64,000 nucleotides of DNA, taken from assembly GCF_003313325.1 (NCBI RefSeq), contig NZ_QMHQ01000003.1, positions 310,001-374,000 on the forward strand, written 5' to 3'. Positions 18,291 to 26,746 of this stretch are shown in pieces. Numbering within the stretch: the first letter of the stretch is position 1; each line of letters starts with the position of its first letter. Source of the DNA: Pedobacter namyangjuensis. GTDB lineage: Bacteria; Bacteroidota; Bacteroidia; Sphingobacteriales; Sphingobacteriaceae. The notes beneath the pieces were generated by a model. It had not been told where the DNA came from. It ran no database searches and saw nothing but the letters and a program-made list of their open reading frames with translations. The translations under genes and the position numbers were made by a program.

Positions 18291-19697
18291 TTACATTTGG
18301 TATAAGTTGATGTATTGTTGGGCTGCGCTGTCCCACGAATGGTCTATGCCCATTATAAATTTCTTTATCTCCTTCATTCTTTTCTGATCTTGATAAAGAT
18401 GATAAGCTCTACCAATGGCATCTCCAACATCCCAAACACTAGTTTGGTCATGGCAAATACCAAAGCCACCGTCGCCAATATCTATTACGGTATCTTTTAA
18501 GCCACCTATACGCCTAACAATCGGAATGGTTCCGTATCGAAGCGCATACATTTGGTTCAAACCACAAGGCTCAACTCTTGAGGGCATTAGCAAAAAATCC
18601 GCCCCTGCGTAAATTTGGTGAGAAAGTGTTTCGTTATAGCCGATGTAAGCGTTGTATTTACCAGGATAATGATTGGTAATGTCATTAAGTCTATCTTCAA
18701 CATGCGTATCGCCAGAACCTAAAACCAAAATATTTAGCTCACCATCGCTTTGATACAATGCATTATGAAAAATGTCTGGCAATAAATCCGCTCCTTTTTC
18801 GCCTACCAATCTGCCAATAAATGTGAACAATGGCTTACTTTTGTCTAAGTTGAAAATTTCGCAAAGCTGATCTTTGTTCGCCTTTTTACCACTTTCTACA
18901 GTTCTGTTGTTAAATCCTTTGGTAAGCATCGCATCTTTCTGCGGATTCCAAACTTCATTATCAATGCCGTTTAAAATACCAACAGACTTGCCTCTTTCTT
19001 GCGCCAATAAACTTTCTAGTCCATTAGCTTTATGGCTAATTTCATCTAAATAACTTTGAGAAACGGTTGTTACTCGCCATGCACATTTAATTGCCGATGC
19101 TAAGGGATTTATTGCACTTGCCCAATCTAATTTGCTCGAATTTCTTAAATCATACGCTGGTAAATAATGTAGTTTATCCCAACCAAACTGACCTTGATAT
19201 TGTCCGTTATGAATTGTTAAAACGGTTGGCACATAACTTAGGTGGCTGTATTTATGAGAATTGGCCACCATAAACGGTATCAATCCGGTGTGGTGGTCGT
19301 GGCAGTGTATAACATCGGGTTTATGTTCCCATTGGGCAATCCAATCTAATGAAGCAATTTGGTAAGCAATAAAACGTTCGGTATCATCATCATAACCATA
19401 AACCTTATCCCTATCTAGTAAACCAGCAATATGAACTAGAAAAAGATCGAAACCGAGCTTGTTAGTTTTCTCTCTAAAAATTCTTACCGGTAAATTATTA
19501 TAGCCTAAACGTACCCAACCATCATAAACAACTTCAAATTCGTTTTCGAATAAAAATTTGGTATTGTACGCCGGCATAACCACCTTTGCAACATGTCCAA
19601 GCTTGTTTTGATATTTGGGTAAAGCGCCAACAACATCGCCCAAGCCGCCAACTTTGGCCACTGGGTAACACTCGGCACTAAAATGTATAATCTCCAT
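18291..19697 (-). CDS. glgA: Glycogen synthase, ADP-glucose type (GT5)
   Basis: This 468-residue GT-B fold enzyme elongates alpha-1,4-glucan from ADP-glucose. The N-terminal KVGGLGDVVGALP loop (K15-V-G-G) is the donor-binding signature. GILNGIDNEVWNP marks the domain junction, and PSRVEPCGLNQMYALRYG is the C-terminal donor site with the catalytic glutamate. It is the first gene of the glgA-glgC pair. Confidence 0.95.
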   Translation of the reverse strand: MEIIHFSAECYPVAKVGGLGDVVGALPKYQNKLGHVAKVVMPAYNTKFLFENEFEVVYDGWVRLGYNNLPVRIFREKTNKLGFDLFLVHIAGLLDRDKVYGYDDDTERFIAYQIASLDWIAQWEHKPDVIHCHDHHTGLIPFMVANSHKYSHLSYVPTVLTIHNGQYQGQFGWDKLHYLPAYDLRNSSKLDWASAINPLASAIKCAWRVTTVSQSYLDEISHKANGLESLLAQERGKSVGILNGIDNEVWNPQKDAMLTKGFNNRTVESGKKANKDQLCEIFNLDKSKPLFTFIGRLVGEKGADLLPDIFHNALYQSDGELNILVLGSGDTHVEDRLNDITNHYPGKYNAYIGYNETLSHQIYAGADFLLMPSRVEPCGLNQMYALRYGTIPIVRRIGGLKDTVIDIGDGGFGICHDQTSVWDVGDAIGRAYHLYQDQKRMKEIKKFIMGIDHSWDSAAQQYINLYQM

Positions 19698-19828
19698 AAA
19701 AAGTATCCTGTAAAAACTTACTCAAAATAGGCATTAGATTGAGTATTGCAAACATTTACAAGAAAAATAATTTATGTTGAGAGTTTTACCAAAGCACATT
19801 ATCCAATAACGACAAAAACTAACTTTTA

Positions 19829-19862
19829 GTTAAAAATGAAAGCCCCGACGAACGGGGCTAAC
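19829..19862 (-). terminator. Terminator of the first SUMT gene
   Basis: Read on the minus strand it is AGCCCCG-ttcgt-CGGGGCT followed by TTCATTTTTA, a GC-rich 7-pair stem with a T-rich tail 40 bases past the stop of the gene at 19900. Confidence 0.8.
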
Positions 19863-19899
19863 AACCAAACAAAAAAATAAAAAATATGAATCCTAAGAT

Positions 19900-20691
19900 C
19901 TACTCTTCGGATAGTATGTAAAAAAAGTCTTTTATCGCATTAAATTGCGGATGAAGAGAAACAACATTTCCAAATACCAATAGAGCCGGCGATGCCAATT
20001 TTTTCTCTTCTATAAGTTCTTCAATGGTATCTACAATACCTACCACAACATTTTCGTCTGTAGAAGAACCATTTTCTATAACCGCAACCGGTAAATTCTC
20101 TTTACCTTCTGCTTTAAATATTTGGGCTATCTCTTTTATTTTCTCAATACCCATTAACACTACGATGGTTGCATTAGATTTTGCCGCCACGTACAAATCC
20201 GGAGATATATCGCCTTTTGCATTTGTACCCGTTACTACCCAAAAACTTTCGCTCAAATTACCATAAACCATAGGTATTTTTTGCAAACCTGGTACACCCA
20301 GAGCGCTTGATACTCCTGGTACAATTTCAGTAGGGATACTGTAAGATTCTGCTACATCTATTTCTTCGTAACCACGAGCAAATACAAACGGATCTCCACT
20401 TTTTAAACGCACTACATGGCCGTAATTTAATGCGTAATCGATCATTAACTTGTTAACCAGCTCTTGAGAAAAAGATTCGTCTCCAGAACGTTTACCAACG
20501 TAAACCTTAATTGCATTTTCTGGCGCATAGTTTAAGAGTGCTTCATTTACTAAAGCATCGTACAAAACTACAGCTGCGCTTTTTAACGCTTTAACCCCTT
20601 TTAGCGTTAGCAAATCCGGGTCTCCCGGACCTGCGCCTACTAAAGTGATTTTTGGTTCGATGGTGGTTTTTTCGGTGGTTCTAACAATCAT
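19900..20691 (-). CDS. Uroporphyrinogen-III C-methyltransferase paralogue, divergent
   Basis: A 263-residue SAM-dependent methyltransferase of the SUMT (CobA) family, which converts uroporphyrinogen III to precorrin-2 for siroheme. It keeps VGAGPGDPDLLTLKGVKAL and the YDALVNEALL region, but two motifs that are standard in the second copy (28245-29021) are changed: RLKGGDPFVFGRG is RLKSGDPFVFARG, and THRGLSESFWV is MVYGNLSESFWV. It may be a specialised or weakened duplicate. It is monocistronic, and its promoter carries the same palindromic box as the sulfite reductase operon. Family is sure; activity is not. Confidence 0.85.
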   Translation of the reverse strand: MIVRTTEKTTIEPKITLVGAGPGDPDLLTLKGVKALKSAAVVLYDALVNEALLNYAPENAIKVYVGKRSGDESFSQELVNKLMIDYALNYGHVVRLKSGDPFVFARGYEEIDVAESYSIPTEIVPGVSSALGVPGLQKIPMVYGNLSESFWVVTGTNAKGDISPDLYVAAKSNATIVVLMGIEKIKEIAQIFKAEGKENLPVAVIENGSSTDENVVVGIVDTIEELIEEKKLASPALLVFGNVVSLHPQFNAIKDFFYILSEE

Positions 20692-20720
20692 AGTTCTAGG
20701 TATTAAATTATTGTAGCGTT

Positions 20721-20754
20721 CAAATATATATAATATCTATAGAATTAGTAGAAT
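20721..20754 (-). promoter_or_regulatory. Promoter with sulfur-regulon box, copy 1
   Basis: In the gene direction: TAAAATAAAT, then the box ATTCTACTAATTCT followed by ATAGA, then the -7 element TATATTTG (20721-20728). The plus-strand box AGAATTAGTAGAAT matches the sulfite-reductase box AGACTTAGTAGTCT in 11 of 14 positions, and the -7 spacing is nearly the same (20 versus 18 bases). The flanking AT-rich block is also conserved. It is most likely an operator for a dimeric regulator; the Rrf2 protein encoded at 31483 is the obvious candidate. Confidence 0.7.
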
Positions 20755-20907
20755 TTATTTTAAATAATTTTATTTAGCCAATTTTTTTTTAGAATAATCG
20801 GATTTTCTAGCATTTATACCTTCAACCATGAAGATGGAAATTCGTACTTGAATTACATTTTTAATCTATTTGTAAGTGTGAGGTTCTGTAACGCTTAGGA
20901 AACACCT

Positions 20908-20972
20908 CTCCCGCTATTCGCTTTACTCCTCCCGATGAAAAATCGGGATCCGTGCTCGCTACTATCGGGCTT
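20908..20972 (-). repeat. Dispersed hairpin repeat, copy B
   Basis: On the minus strand it runs from AAGCCCGATAGTAGCGAG through the hairpin TCCCGATTTTTCATCGGGA to AAAGCGAATAGCGGGAG. End motifs are those of the family, slightly decayed. Confidence 0.7.
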
Positions 20973-21094
20973 ATAGTTAAAGTTAGTTTAACATCGTAAA
21001 TTAGAAGTTGGCTTTCAACTACACGACGGCTGACATCAATTGCTTGGTACGAATGCGGGAACTTACGCAAATAGCAAAAAGAAACCTGCGTTTT

Positions 21095-21176
21095 AAACCC
21101 GATTGCAGTAAAATCCTTTTACCTAATTCCCTTTAGGGATTAGAGGTAAAAGATTGAAACGCAAAGCGGGGCTACC
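21095..21176 (+). repeat. Dispersed hairpin repeat, copy C
   Basis: On the plus strand it runs from TAAACCCGATTGCAGTAAAA to CGCAAAGCGGGGCTACC. The core is a nested hairpin: CTTTTACCTAAT(C)CC against GGGATTAGAGGTAAAAG. The core type matches copy F (CTTTTACC...GGTAAAAG) rather than copies A, B, D and E. Confidence 0.75.
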
Positions 21177-21223
21177 CAGGACCGATGAAATACAGAAATT
21201 GCTTTACTAAAAACAAATAGACA

Positions 21224-22450
21224 TTACGATTTTACCTTCTCGTAACGTAAAACGTAATGTTTATACACGCTACTTAATGTAAATACTCTTTCTAAAATAA
21301 TTAAAGTTAAGGTTGGCAATAAAATAAGTTCAATCCATTGTAACTTATAAAAAACAAAACCGAATACCAGTATTAACCGCAAGCATTCCAGATAATAGAT
21401 CCATCTAATTTGCTCCATTAAGGCCCCACAGTTTATCAGCGTGATGATGATAAAAGCTAATACAAATAAATGATCGATTGTTGTTAAGCTGGTAAAAAAA
21501 GCGGTTAAGTAAGTAAGCATGATTACACAACTTAATACTTGAACATTAAGGTATTTTTTAAACTTAAAACGGTAAGTATCTTTAGATTTGTGCTGTAGGT
21601 ATTTACGCTCTAACATAGGCCTAATATCCTGATCTAACACTGCCGGATGCCCAAAAACAACTTTAAGCTTGTTGCCAAAACCTTTTACACGTTTTGCTGC
21701 TTCGGCAATTTCCAGGTAATAATGAAAATGTTGCCATAAAAAACTATAACTCTTTATTGGATGTGTTAAACCATATTTAGGCGCTTCTTCCTCTCGCTGA
21801 AAAGTTCCGAAAATCTTGTCCCAAAACACAAAGACATCTCCATAATTTTTATCCAAATATTTTTCGTCGCTTGCGTGGTGTACACCGTGGATAGACGGCG
21901 TAACCAAAATATGCTCTAACCATTTAACTCTTGGTATTAGCTGGGTATGCGTAAAAAAAGAATAAGCCCCATGCACCACCAAAATGCTAAGCACCATTAC
22001 CGGATGAAAACCAGCCAAAGGTAGGGCGCACCAAAATATACTCCTTATTAATGCTTGAAACGTAGTAATACGAGCAGATACCGTTAAATTAAATTCTTCA
22101 GATTGATGGTGAACAATATGCGCCGCCCAAAAGAAATTAACTTCATGACCAAGCCTATGGTACCAGTACCAAACAAAATCTGTTGCCAAGATTAGCAATG
22201 CCCACACCCACCAGCTATTCGGAATGTTAAACAGTGCAAAATTTTGATAGATGTAATTGAATAATTCGAAAAAGCTTGCGGCAATAAAAAGGTTTAGTAA
22301 TCGCTCTGCAATACCAATACTAATATTAGACACCGAACTTTCGTATTTAAACAAATGTTGTTTTTTTAGCTTTAACGCTATAGCATATTCGATATATAAA
22401 AACAAGAAAAAAGCAGGAATGGCAAATGCTAAATAGTTAATATCTTCCAT
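21224..22450 (-). CDS. Sterol desaturase/fatty acid hydroxylase superfamily membrane protein
   Basis: A 408-residue membrane di-iron oxygenase. The histidine clusters of the superfamily are present: YHRLGHE (HxxxH), HIVHHQSEE (HxxHH), a central H in HGAYSFFTH, and HGVHHASDEKYLDKNYGD. There are N-terminal helices and a C-terminal block of three or four helices (about residues 285-400) beyond the usual catalytic core, so it is longer than simple family members. It would hydroxylate or desaturate a lipid; the substrate is not evident. It is translated 1 base after the alpha/beta hydrolase stop, so the pair is an operon, and the operon promoter has the sulfur-regulon box. Confidence 0.85.
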   Translation of the reverse strand: MEDINYLAFAIPAFFLFLYIEYAIALKLKKQHLFKYESSVSNISIGIAERLLNLFIAASFFELFNYIYQNFALFNIPNSWWVWALLILATDFVWYWYHRLGHEVNFFWAAHIVHHQSEEFNLTVSARITTFQALIRSIFWCALPLAGFHPVMVLSILVVHGAYSFFTHTQLIPRVKWLEHILVTPSIHGVHHASDEKYLDKNYGDVFVFWDKIFGTFQREEEAPKYGLTHPIKSYSFLWQHFHYYLEIAEAAKRVKGFGNKLKVVFGHPAVLDQDIRPMLERKYLQHKSKDTYRFKFKKYLNVQVLSCVIMLTYLTAFFTSLTTIDHLFVLAFIIITLINCGALMEQIRWIYYLECLRLILVFGFVFYKLQWIELILLPTLTLIILERVFTLSSVYKHYVLRYEKVKS

Positions 22451-22451
22451 T

Positions 22452-23207
22452 TTATGCGGCTAAAAAATCGGCTACGTAACTGTTAAACAAAGCTGGCTGT
22501 TCCATCATTGGCGCATGCCCACATTCGTTTATGTAATGCAAAGTAGCGTTTGGCAGTAAGGCATTAAACTCATTGGCTACCGCTGGTGGCGTAACAATAT
22601 CTTGCAAGCCCCAAATTAGTAAAACGGGAATCTGAATATGCGGTAAATGGCTCGCTAGGTTCTGTTTTTGCGCATCTCTGGCAAGGCCGATGATAGACAG
22701 AACTTTTAGTTTATGCTTTACGATATCAAAAACGTAATCTACCATGGCATTATCTACCACCTCTTTTCTGTCGAAAACCTCGCTAACTTTGCTACGGATG
22801 TAATCATAGTCTTTTACCCTAGGAAACGTGCCACCAAAAGTATTTTCGTACAAACCAGAGCTACCTGTTAGCACTAACTTGCTTACCCTATCGGGATATT
22901 TTAACGTATACAACAGTGCAACATGACCACCTAAGGAATTACCTATTAAAACAGGATTTTTAATTTGATTTAGGTTGATATAGCCTTCTAAAAAACCCAC
23001 CAGCCTGCCTAAATGGTTTCCACCAATTGTAGTTTCGAAAAGCGGTAATTCTGGAGAAAAAACCCGGTGCGTTACCGACAAATGCTGTTGGGTTTCTTTC
23101 CAGTTACTTAAATTACCAAATAAGCCATGAAGTAAAATTACATCGCGGGTTTGCGTTAAACAATGCCCTATATATTGCTCGGTAAGCTTGCCAACTTGTA
23201 CTTGCAT
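22452..23207 (-). CDS. Alpha/beta hydrolase fold protein
   Basis: A 251-residue cytoplasmic hydrolase: oxyanion region ILLHGLFGNLSNW, nucleophile elbow LIGNSLGGHVAL, acid in WGLQDIVTPP and histidine in NECGHAPMMEQP. The full catalytic triad is therefore present. The substrate is unknown. It precedes a fatty-acid hydroxylase-type gene with 1 base between them, so a lipid or acyl substrate is a fair guess. The shared operator suggests it responds to sulfur supply. Confidence 0.85.
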   Translation of the reverse strand: MQVQVGKLTEQYIGHCLTQTRDVILLHGLFGNLSNWKETQQHLSVTHRVFSPELPLFETTIGGNHLGRLVGFLEGYINLNQIKNPVLIGNSLGGHVALLYTLKYPDRVSKLVLTGSSGLYENTFGGTFPRVKDYDYIRSKVSEVFDRKEVVDNAMVDYVFDIVKHKLKVLSIIGLARDAQKQNLASHLPHIQIPVLLIWGLQDIVTPPAVANEFNALLPNATLHYINECGHAPMMEQPALFNSYVADFLAA

Positions 23208-23252
23208 AAAATGAAAATTTATAATTTAATTGATGTAAGTAACCAAAAGTAA

Positions 23253-23290
23253 CAAAATTAAAATAAAGACTACTTAATCTATAGACTTTA
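23253..23290 (-). promoter_or_regulatory. Promoter with sulfur-regulon box, copy 2
   Basis: In the gene direction: TAAAATAAAG, the box GTCTATAGATTAAGTAGTC, TTTATT, then the -7 element TAATTTTG (23253-23260). The box matches GTATATAGACTTAGTAGTC from the sulfite-reductase promoter in 16 of 19 positions, but in the opposite orientation, as expected of a palindromic operator. The flanks TAAAATAAAG and CTTTATTTTA add a longer inverted repeat around it. Confidence 0.7.
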
Positions 23291-23345
23291 TTTTAATTGA
23301 AAGTGTTTTTGTTACAATTGTTTTGCAGCACAAGCCTTTAATACA

Positions 23346-23422
23346 TAAACCCGATTGAAGTGGATGCCGATTTTTCATCGGCAGAAACGAAAAGCGGGGC
23401 TACCGTAACCGATGCCCCGCTG
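23346..23422 (+). repeat. Dispersed hairpin repeat, copy D
   Basis: On the plus strand it runs from TAAACCCGATTGAAGTGGAT through the hairpin GCCGATTTTTCATCGGC to AACGAAAAGCGGGGCTACC, and continues into a second hairpin, GCGGGGC with GCCCCGC. It lies between the cysN stop and the hydrolase promoter. Confidence 0.8.
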
Positions 23423-23473
23423 AATTTGCTTTTTTAACCCCTAAATCCCCTAATGAGGACTTTTGATTTAACC

Positions 23474-24724
23474 CTATTCTACCGATGCTCTAAACATTAG
23501 CGCTCCTACTGTTAAATTCGTACGAGCATCTATTAAAATTGCCGAACCATTTGCTTTATTATCTCCATATAAATCGAATGCTAAAGCGTCGGCGGTTTTT
23601 ACAATTACTCTACCAATATCGTTTAACCTAAACTCTTCTGTAGCATGTTTTTCTAAGGTATTTATATCTACTTTGTACAAAATTTCGCTGATTTTACATT
23701 TGGTAGTTTTGCTATTATGCTGCAGTAAATAGGTTATGGAACTGTCCAAAGCACGCCCGTCCATCCAACATAAATCGGCTTCTATAAGTTTAGATTCAAT
23801 TGGCAAAGCCGAAGAATTTACAATTGTATCACCACGACTAATATCGATGTTATCTTTTAAATGAATAACTACCGACTGACCGGCTTGGGCCTGCGACAAT
23901 TCATTTCCAAAGAACTCTATTTTGCTAATGGTAGAATTTGTGCCAGCTGGCAAAACCGTAATACGATCATTTACTTTAAAAGTACCGCTTAATACCCTTC
24001 CTGCATAACCTCTATAATCATGTAACTGATCTGTTTGTGGCCTAATTACCCATTGAACCGGCATACGAGCTTGGGTAGTTTTATCTTGTAAATCGGTATC
24101 AACCTGCTCTAAAAAGTGCAATAGACTTTCGCCCTCAAACCACGCCATTCGCTCAGATTTTTGCACAATATTATCGCCTTTTAAAGCACTAACAGGAATA
24201 TAGCTTACGTCTTTTAGATTTAGGTTTTGCGCCAATGCTTTGTATTTTTCTTTAATCGCATCGAAAACAGTTTCGCTATAATCCATCATATCCATTTTGT
24301 TTACCGCCACAACAACATGTTTAATGCCCAATAGCGATACTAGATATGAATGGCGAATAGTTTGCTCTACTACCCCATTTCGTGCATCAATTAAAATAAT
24401 AGCTAAACTTGCCGTAGATGCGCCTGTAACCATATTTCTGGTGTACTGAATATGCCCTGGAGTATCAGCAATAATAAATTTGCGTTTCTCGGTTTGGAAA
24501 TATTTATAGGCCACATCAATGGTAATTCCCTGTTCGCGTTCGGCACGTAAACCATCAGTTAAAATAGCTAAATCTATTGTTCCATCGTCGTTTTTTCTGT
24601 TAGAAGTTTGTAAAGCCTCTAACTGATCTGCTAAAATGGAATCTGTATCGTATAACAAACGGCCAATGAGTGTGCTTTTTCCATCGTCAACACTGCCAGC
24701 TGTAAAAAATTTAAGTATGTTCAT
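23474..24724 (-). CDS. cysN: Sulfate adenylyltransferase, GTPase subunit
   Basis: A 416-residue subunit that couples GTP hydrolysis to APS formation by CysD. I start at the ATG at 24724 (MNILKFFTAGSVDDGKST); the frame runs 20 codons further only to a TTG. GTPase motifs are AGSVDDGKST (P-loop), DTPGH and NKMD, followed by the EF-Tu-like beta-barrel domains. There is no C-terminal APS kinase (CysC) domain, which fits the APS-type reductase in this operon. It lies 88 bases after cysD. Confidence 0.95.
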   Translation of the reverse strand: MNILKFFTAGSVDDGKSTLIGRLLYDTDSILADQLEALQTSNRKNDDGTIDLAILTDGLRAEREQGITIDVAYKYFQTEKRKFIIADTPGHIQYTRNMVTGASTASLAIILIDARNGVVEQTIRHSYLVSLLGIKHVVVAVNKMDMMDYSETVFDAIKEKYKALAQNLNLKDVSYIPVSALKGDNIVQKSERMAWFEGESLLHFLEQVDTDLQDKTTQARMPVQWVIRPQTDQLHDYRGYAGRVLSGTFKVNDRITVLPAGTNSTISKIEFFGNELSQAQAGQSVVIHLKDNIDISRGDTIVNSSALPIESKLIEADLCWMDGRALDSSITYLLQHNSKTTKCKISEILYKVDINTLEKHATEEFRLNDIGRVIVKTADALAFDLYGDNKANGSAILIDARTNLTVGALMFRASVE

Positions 24725-24812
24725 GTTTTGGTTGTTTAGATAATTGGTTGTTTGGTTGTTTGGTAGAGAATAGATTCTAACCAACTATACACAAAACAAC
24801 TAACTATCAAGT

Positions 24813-25718
24813 TTAAAAATATCCTCCCTTTTTCCTATCCTCCATTGCTGCTTCAGAAACTTTATCGTCCATGCGGGCGCCACGCTCTGAGATTTTAGAT
24901 TCGCTTATTTCTTGTATAATATCATCTATCAGATCGGCATCAGACTCAACCGCAGCAGTACAAGACATATCGCCAACCGTTCGGAAACGAACTTTTTTGC
25001 TCACAACAATATCATCATCATCCATATTTAAAAACGGCGAAGCCGCCATTAGCTGACCATTTCTTGTAATACAATCTCTTTGGTGCGCAAAGTAAATGCT
25101 TGGCAAAGCAATGTTCTCTCTACGGATGTAGTTCCAAACATCAAGCTCTGTCCAGTTGCTAATCGGAAAAACCCTAACGTTTTCGCCCTTGTGTATTTTA
25201 CCGTTATAAATATTCCATAATTCTGGGCGTTGGCGCTTCGGATCCCACTGCCCAAATTCGTCTCTAACAGAAAAAATGCGTTCTTTAGCACGAGCTTTCT
25301 CTTCATCTCTCCTCGCTCCGCCAATACAAGCATCAAATTTGTGCTCCAAAATAGTATCTAAAAGTGTAACCGTTTGCAAGGCATTTCTACTTGCATTTTT
25401 ACCAGTCTGCTCAATAGCCTTTCCCTCGTTAATAGATTGCTGCACCGAACCTATAATTAGCTTTTCGCCAATTCTGGCTACCATTTCATCTCTATATTTA
25501 ATGGTTTCTTCGAAGTTATGCCCAGTATCTATATGCACCAACGGAAACGGAAATTTACCTGGCCTAAATGCTTTTTCGGCCAAACGCACTAAGGTTATCG
25601 AATCTTTACCACCCGAAAACAACAATGCCGGTTTTTCAAATTGCCCTGCTACTTCACGTAAAATGTGAATAGCCTCAGCCTCTAATTCATCTAAATAATC
25701 AAAATTGTATTCGCTCAT
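24813..25718 (-). CDS. cysD: Sulfate adenylyltransferase, catalytic subunit
   Basis: A 301-residue PP-loop ATP sulfurylase subunit that makes APS from sulfate and ATP together with CysN. The PP-loop is LLFSGGKDSITL (about residues 32-43); GGARRDEEKARAKERIFS and DPKRQRPELWN are hallmark substrate-binding segments. Length is normal. It is preceded by 299 bases containing repeat copy E, but is probably still in the sulfite reductase operon because no promoter box is visible there. Confidence 0.95.
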   Translation of the reverse strand: MSEYNFDYLDELEAEAIHILREVAGQFEKPALLFSGGKDSITLVRLAEKAFRPGKFPFPLVHIDTGHNFEETIKYRDEMVARIGEKLIIGSVQQSINEGKAIEQTGKNASRNALQTVTLLDTILEHKFDACIGGARRDEEKARAKERIFSVRDEFGQWDPKRQRPELWNIYNGKIHKGENVRVFPISNWTELDVWNYIRRENIALPSIYFAHQRDCITRNGQLMAASPFLNMDDDDIVVSKKVRFRTVGDMSCTAAVESDADLIDDIIQEISESKISERGARMDDKVSEAAMEDRKKGGYF

Positions 25719-25823
25719 TTGTAAATGTTCTAATGTTTAAAAGTTGGAATATCAGTCTTTCAAATTCCACGCATTTTAATATTTTTTTGAAAAGCACATT
25801 TAGTAGCTCTTCGGTTAGTCCAA

Positions 25824-25877
25824 TCCCGCTATACGTTTTTCCCGATGAAAAATCGGGTTCCACTCCTATCGGGTTTA
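25824..25877 (-). repeat. Dispersed hairpin repeat, copy E
   Basis: The shortest copy (54 bases). On the minus strand it runs from TAAACCCGATAGGAGTGGAA through CCCGATTTTTCATCGGG to AACGTATAGCGGGAT. It lies in the cysH-cysD gap, where a hairpin could lower the expression of the distal genes. Confidence 0.75.
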
Positions 25878-26017
25878 TTTTACTTTTTGTAGTGGTGCTG
25901 TTGCAATATCACCAGCTCGACTGGCAATCGCACTGCAAACATTTTCAAAGCTTTACGATTCCCTGCTCACTGGAATGACAGCGCTAAGCACTTCTTTGGC
26001 CTTTAGCTTTAGGCTGT

Positions 26018-26746
26018 TCACGCTCCGCCTTCAACCATCACACCTTCAACCGTATTATGCAATCCACATTCTTTTTTACTTTGGTCTTCCCACCACCATC
26101 TGCCTGCTCTAAAATCTTCTCCGGGCTGTACGGCTCTTGTACATGGCGCACAGCCAATGCTAGGAAAACCCTTATCGTGCAAAGTGTTGTACACTATATT
26201 ATTATCCTTTATATATTTTTTCACCTCGTCCAATGTCCATTCGAAAATAGGATGAAACTTGATGAGCTGATTGCCAGCGTCGTATTCTAAATCGTGCATA
26301 TATTCCCGATTTGGGCTTTGGTCTGCTCTAATTCCGGTTACCCAAATATCGTTACCTTGTAAAGCCCGTTTTAACGGTTCTATTTTGCGTAGATAGCAAC
26401 ACTCTTTTCTATTTTCGACAGATTCATAAAAACTGTTTGGTCCTTTTTCATTAACCATATTCTGCAACAAATCTGCTTGCGGATAGTAAGCGTGAATAGT
26501 TTGCTGATAAACTTCTAAAGTCCTGTTCCACACGTAGTAAGTTTCTGGAAAAAGCCTTCCGGTTTCAAGCGTAAAAACCTTAATGGGCATTTTGTTAGCA
26601 AAAATTAAATCTGTTATTACTTGATCTTCCCATCCAAAACTTGTGCTAAACACAATTCGCCCTGCGTATTTTTTACTCAAATACCATAGTTTATCTATTG
26701 CACTTAATGCGAGTAACTCTTGCTTTAAAATTTCTAATTCTTCCAT
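26018..26746 (-). CDS. cysH: Assimilatory adenylyl-sulfate (APS) reductase
   Basis: A 242-residue thiol-dependent reductase that makes sulfite from APS. The substrate loop is FSTSFGWEDQ. Cysteine pairs ECCYLRKIEPL and GCAPCTRAVQPGEDFRAGRW are the CC...CxxC set that holds a [4Fe-4S] cluster and marks APS rather than PAPS reductases; the catalytic cysteine is in KKECGLH near the C-terminus. The absence of an APS kinase gene here fits. The start codon directly abuts the stop of the upstream fusion gene, so the two are translationally coupled. Confidence 0.94.
   Translation of the reverse strand: MEELEILKQELLALSAIDKLWYLSKKYAGRIVFSTSFGWEDQVITDLIFANKMPIKVFTLETGRLFPETYYVWNRTLEVYQQTIHAYYPQADLLQNMVNEKGPNSFYESVENRKECCYLRKIEPLKRALQGNDIWVTGIRADQSPNREYMHDLEYDAGNQLIKFHPIFEWTLDEVKKYIKDNNIVYNTLHDKGFPSIGCAPCTRAVQPGEDFRAGRWWWEDQSKKECGLHNTVEGVMVEGGA

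Larger units (their letters stand above)
20755..21223. other. Gene-free stretch with two dispersed repeats
   Basis: About 470 bases with no convincing gene. It contains copies B (20908-20972) and C (21095-21176) of the dispersed hairpin repeat in opposite orientations, 122 bases apart. A 69-codon minus-strand frame runs across copy B and is rejected. Confidence 0.7.

Noticed and set aside
19091..19273. Plus-strand frames inside glgA, glgC, ligD and other long genes
   Set aside because: Shadow frames of well-supported genes on the opposite strand; no independent evidence.
20861..21070. 69-codon minus-strand frame
   Set aside because: It runs across dispersed repeat copy B and the translated sequence has no protein-like features.
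25733..25978. 81-codon plus-strand frame between cysD and cysH
   Set aside because: It is formed largely by repeat copy E, opposite to the operon, and has no start region or homology I can see.
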